Shown here in pieces: positions 7,801-9,448 of a DNA stretch of 9,448 bases (within the stretch, counting starts at the first letter, position 1; every line of letters begins with the position of its first letter). The stretch is from NCBI GenBank assembly GCA_036258055.1, contig DATAEK010000365.1, positions 1 through 9,448 on the forward strand. Direction: 5' to 3'. Origin of the DNA: DATAEK01 sp036258055 (lineage in GTDB: Bacteria; Acidobacteriota; Vicinamibacteria; Vicinamibacterales; 2-12-FULL-66-21). The notes below the pieces were generated by a model. It made no database searches and had not been told where the DNA came from. It saw only the letters and a program-made list of their open reading frames with translations. The position numbers and the translations under genes are program-made.

Positions 7801-8045
7801 ATGACGGCCCCAGGCGGATCGCGGCTTTCAGCCGCGGACTCGTTGGTGCAAACTCGAGCGAAATCGGTTTGAGGCAGGAGCTCGGCGACGACGGGCAGCT
7901 GTTCCTGGCCGAGTTCCGCGGGTGCGATCACCCCGAGCACCAGCCTCGAACCTGATTCGACTCTCGCGCGCGAATGCTCGGCCGGATTCCGGTCGGGGCG
8001 ATTCAGTCTGCACCGCTCCCCACAGGTCCGTCCAGGTCACACGTC
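7801..8045. other. Intergenic stretch between the peptidase promoter and the LigD polymerase gene
   Basis: No gene can be supported here. On the minus strand a frame is open from 8036 to a TGA at 7799-7797 (79 codons). Its only GTG starts are internal (for example at 7940, leaving 47 residues), with no ribosome binding site. The stretch around SRLVLGVIAPAELGQ has GC-rich third codon positions, so it could be a decayed gene fragment, but I do not recognise it. The REP-like hairpin at 7819-7837 lies in its last third. Confidence 0.4.
7819..7837. repeat. REP-like GC-rich hairpin
   Basis: CGCGGCT (7820-7826) and AGCCGCG (7830-7836) pair perfectly around a 3-base TTC loop, with a further T-G pair outside. 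No T-run follows on either strand, and it lies over 200 bases from the end of the LigD polymerase gene, so a terminator role is unlikely. The form resembles short REP palindromes scattered through high-GC genomes. Only one copy is visible here. Confidence 0.45.
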
Positions 8046-8981
8046 TCAAAGGAACCTGCCAAGGTTGAATCGACCCCGCGCCTGGAGCAGCGGCTTCCAG
8101 AGATCGCCGCGCCGCGCGATCCGTTCGCGCACGTTGTCGAGCCGGAAATCCTCGATGCGCACGCCCTTCTCGATCTCCGCCCACGTCACGGGCGTCGAAA
8201 CGGGCGCATTCGGACGCGGGCGGACCGAGTAGATCGACGCCAGCGTCTGGCCCCAGGCGTTCTGGTTGTAGTCGATGAGCACGCGCCCGCGCGGCCGGTT
8301 GGCCACGCGGTACTCGGCGGTCATCAGCGCGCGATTACGGCTCGCCAGCTCCACCGCGAGGGCCTTTGCGAACGTCCAGACATCCTTCTGCGACGGCCCG
8401 CGAACGATCGGGACGTACACATGAAGCCCGCGCGATCCAGTCGTCTTCACGACGGATCGCATCTTCAACGCGTCGAGCGCCTCGTGAACGACCCGGCCCG
8501 CCGCGAGCACGGCGTCCCAGCCCGCGCCTTCACCGGGATCCAGGTCGAAGTGGACGTAGTCGGGCCGATCGACGTCATCGCAGCGGGCGTACCACTGATT
8601 CAGATCGATGCAGCCCAGGTTGATGACCCAGAGGAGCGACGGCAGATCGTCGATGACCGGGAAGTTGATGACGTTGCTCGAGTCGTGTCCGATGGTGCAG
8701 GTCCGGATCCACTCAGGACGCGGTGAGGGCGCCCGCTTCATGAAGAAAAACTCGCCGGCCGCGCCGTGTGGGTAGCGCTTCATGACCATCGCGCGGTCTT
8801 TGATGTGCGGCAGCAGCACCGGCGCCACGTCCGCGTAGTACTGAATCAGGTCCCCCTTGGTGATCGTGGGGTTCGTCCAGAACGGCTTGTCAAGGTTGGT
8901 GAGGCGGACTTCGCGATCCTGCACCGTCAGGGTTGAATTGCCTGATGGCGGGATGACGACGCGCGACGGGACGCGGGCCAT
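8046..8981 (-). CDS. Stand-alone LigD-type polymerase domain (NHEJ primase-polymerase)
   Basis: A 311-residue protein from the ATG at 8981. It belongs to the LigD polymerase (PolDom) branch of the archaeo-eukaryotic primase superfamily, which adds nucleotides, often ribonucleotides, during Ku-dependent end joining in the cytoplasm. The fold markers run in order: TLTVQDREVRLTNLDKPFW (residues 17-35), MKRYPHG (67-73), GEFFFMKRAP (76-85), metal-binding HFDLDPG with Asp146 and Asp148, TTGSRGLHVYVPI (180-192), and LIDYNQN with the third acidic residue Asp237. All catalytic positions are present. The ligase and phosphoesterase domains of full-length LigD are absent, and no Ku gene lies in the window, so this is a split form. 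The start is uncertain: an in-frame GTG at 9020 would add 13 Arg-rich residues (ORF 8046-9020), but these run into an inverted repeat and neither start has a good ribosome binding site. Confidence 0.9.
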   Translation of the reverse strand: MARVPSRVVIPPSGNSTLTVQDREVRLTNLDKPFWTNPTITKGDLIQYYADVAPVLLPHIKDRAMVMKRYPHGAAGEFFFMKRAPSPRPEWIRTCTIGHDSSNVINFPVIDDLPSLLWVINLGCIDLNQWYARCDDVDRPDYVHFDLDPGEGAGWDAVLAAGRVVHEALDALKMRSVVKTTGSRGLHVYVPIVRGPSQKDVWTFAKALAVELASRNRALMTAEYRVANRPRGRVLIDYNQNAWGQTLASIYSVRPRPNAPVSTPVTWAEIEKGVRIEDFRLDNVRERIARRGDLWKPLLQARGRFNLGRFL

Positions 8982-9004
8982 TCCTAGGTCGACGTCCCGC
9001 CTGA

Positions 9005-9076
9005 ATTGGTAGCGGCGCACCGATGTCGCAGCGCGGATTGATACGGAACGCCGCAGGAATGCCGCGCGCTACCAAT
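9005..9076. repeat. 72-bp inverted-repeat element upstream of the LigD polymerase gene
   Basis: The ends ATTGGTAGCG (9005-9014) and CGCTACCAAT (9067-9076) are perfect 10-base inverted repeats. With one bulged base (9015) the pairing goes on for three more (9016-9018 with 9064-9066). Inside, GCGG and CCGC (9033-9036, 9051-9054) could form a smaller stem. No target-site duplication is obvious. It looks like a REP- or MITE-type unit, but a regulatory dyad is possible. Confidence 0.45.
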
Positions 9077-9139
9077 CCCTTGGGATGTAGCCTCGTTGGA
9101 AGTGGGACTTTCGCTTGATCTTTCCACTCGGACCTCCTA

Positions 9140-9172
9140 GGCTTTCGGCGTCACTTCGTTACGACGAAAGCC
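9140..9172 (+). promoter_or_regulatory. Stem-loop just upstream of the kinase start
   Basis: GGCTTTCG (9140-9147) and CGAAAGCC (9165-9172) form a perfect 8-bp stem. Pairing continues inward after one mismatch (CGT with ACG) and again (AC with GT) to a TTC loop. It ends six bases before the presumed start of the kinase and would occupy the place of a ribosome binding site. No T-run follows. A weak promoter candidate, TTGATC-17-TAGGCT (9115-9143), overlaps its left edge. The structure is seen; regulation is inference. Confidence 0.45.
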
Positions 9173-9178
9173 GCCAGT

Positions 9179-9448
9179 CTGAGCCTAACTCCGGCGTCCA
9201 GATTCGGCCCGTACGAGATTCTCGGTCCGCTGGGGACTGGCGGCATGGGCGAAGTGTATCGCGCCCGCGACACCCGCCTGCGCCGTGATGTCGCGCTGAA
9301 GATCCTCCGAGAGGCGCGCGCCAGGGATCCACGCCACGAGGTCAGGCTGCTTCACGAGGCCCGCGCCGCTGGCGCGCTCAATCATCCCAACATCGTCGTC
9401 GTCTACGACGTCGGCACCGAGCAGAACGTGCCGTTCGTCGTATCCGAG
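9179..9448 (+). CDS. Serine/threonine protein kinase, 5' part, no canonical start codon
   Basis: The gene runs off the right edge; 90 residues are visible. They form the N-lobe of a Hanks-type Ser/Thr kinase, which phosphorylates proteins from ATP. Seen are the glycine-rich loop LGTGGMGEV (18-26), the ATP-binding lysine in VALK (Lys41), the alpha-C glutamate (Glu60 in HEARAAGALNHPNIV), and the hinge start VPFVVSE (84-90). The lysine-glutamate spacing of 19 is normal. Many such kinases begin MSLTPG(T/S)R(F/L)GPYEI; here the matching codons read CTG AGC CTA ACT CCG, so Leu replaces the initiator Met. The frame is closed by a TGA at 9116-9118, and no ATG, GTG or TTG occurs between it and the ATG inside the glycine loop. 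Either CTG at 9179 starts translation, or the gene has lost its start. It is divergent from the LigD polymerase gene. Confidence 0.85.
   Translation, partial: MSLTPASRFGPYEILGPLGTGGMGEVYRARDTRLRRDVALKILREARARDPRHEVRLLHEARAAGALNHPNIVVVYDVGTEQNVPFVVSE

Noticed and set aside
7828..8184. 118-codon minus-strand frame overlapping the end of the LigD polymerase gene
   Set aside because: Most of its length is out of frame over the LigD polymerase C-terminus, and its product is Arg-rich without any recognisable domain.
7974..8726. 250-codon plus-strand frame
   Set aside because: It is antisense to the conserved catalytic part of the LigD polymerase and has no domain of its own.
9075..9086. ATCCC-TT-GGGAT dyad as an operator
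   Set aside because: Five-base arms are too short to stand out by eye in GC-rich DNA, and no second copy was seen.

Overview
The window is high-GC bacterial DNA with no rRNA, tRNA, CRISPR array or recognisable transposase. The gene content suggests a free-living soil-type bacterium. It holds trehalose/alpha-glucan enzymes, a large secreted S9 serine peptidase with glycine- and glutamine-rich loops, a stand-alone LigD-type polymerase, and a serine/threonine kinase whose opening closely follows the FGPYEILGPLG..GGMGEVYRARD pattern. That combination is common in Acidobacteriota (Vicinamibacteria-like) and similar phyla. This assignment is inference from gene style, not a phylogenetic test.

Layout. 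(1) 1-3733, plus strand: the 3' end of a maltokinase (possibly the tail of a TreS-maltokinase fusion), then a complete treY (malto-oligosyltrehalose synthase), with a stem-loop across the maltokinase stop codon. (2) 3776-7725, minus strand: a probable two-gene operon, a signal-peptide-bearing S9 peptidase followed 26 bases later by a SAM-dependent methyltransferase that carries an extra beta-sandwich domain. This operon has the best expression signals in the window: an AGGAGGG ribosome binding site and a TTGAGA-17-TACGTT promoter candidate. Short 7-bp tandem repeats sit at both ends of the methyltransferase gene. (3) 7726-8045: intergenic DNA with a REP-like hairpin. (4) 8046-8981 (or 9020), minus strand: a stand-alone LigD polymerase (archaeo-eukaryotic primase) domain. 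(5) 8982-9178: a divergent intergenic region with a 72-bp inverted-repeat element and a second strong stem-loop. (6) 9179-9448, plus strand: the 5' part of a Ser/Thr protein kinase that appears to lack an ATG, GTG or TTG start.

Working together: maltokinase makes maltose 1-phosphate, the donor of the GlgE alpha-glucan pathway, while TreY acts on alpha-glucan ends to begin trehalose release. The pair therefore links glucan building with trehalose recovery. The peptidase, methyltransferase, LigD polymerase and kinase show no obvious shared pathway with these or with each other. I did not find a clear new multi-gene system. The most unusual points are the missing canonical kinase start next to a hairpin, the domain insertion in the methyltransferase, and the small repeat elements around it.
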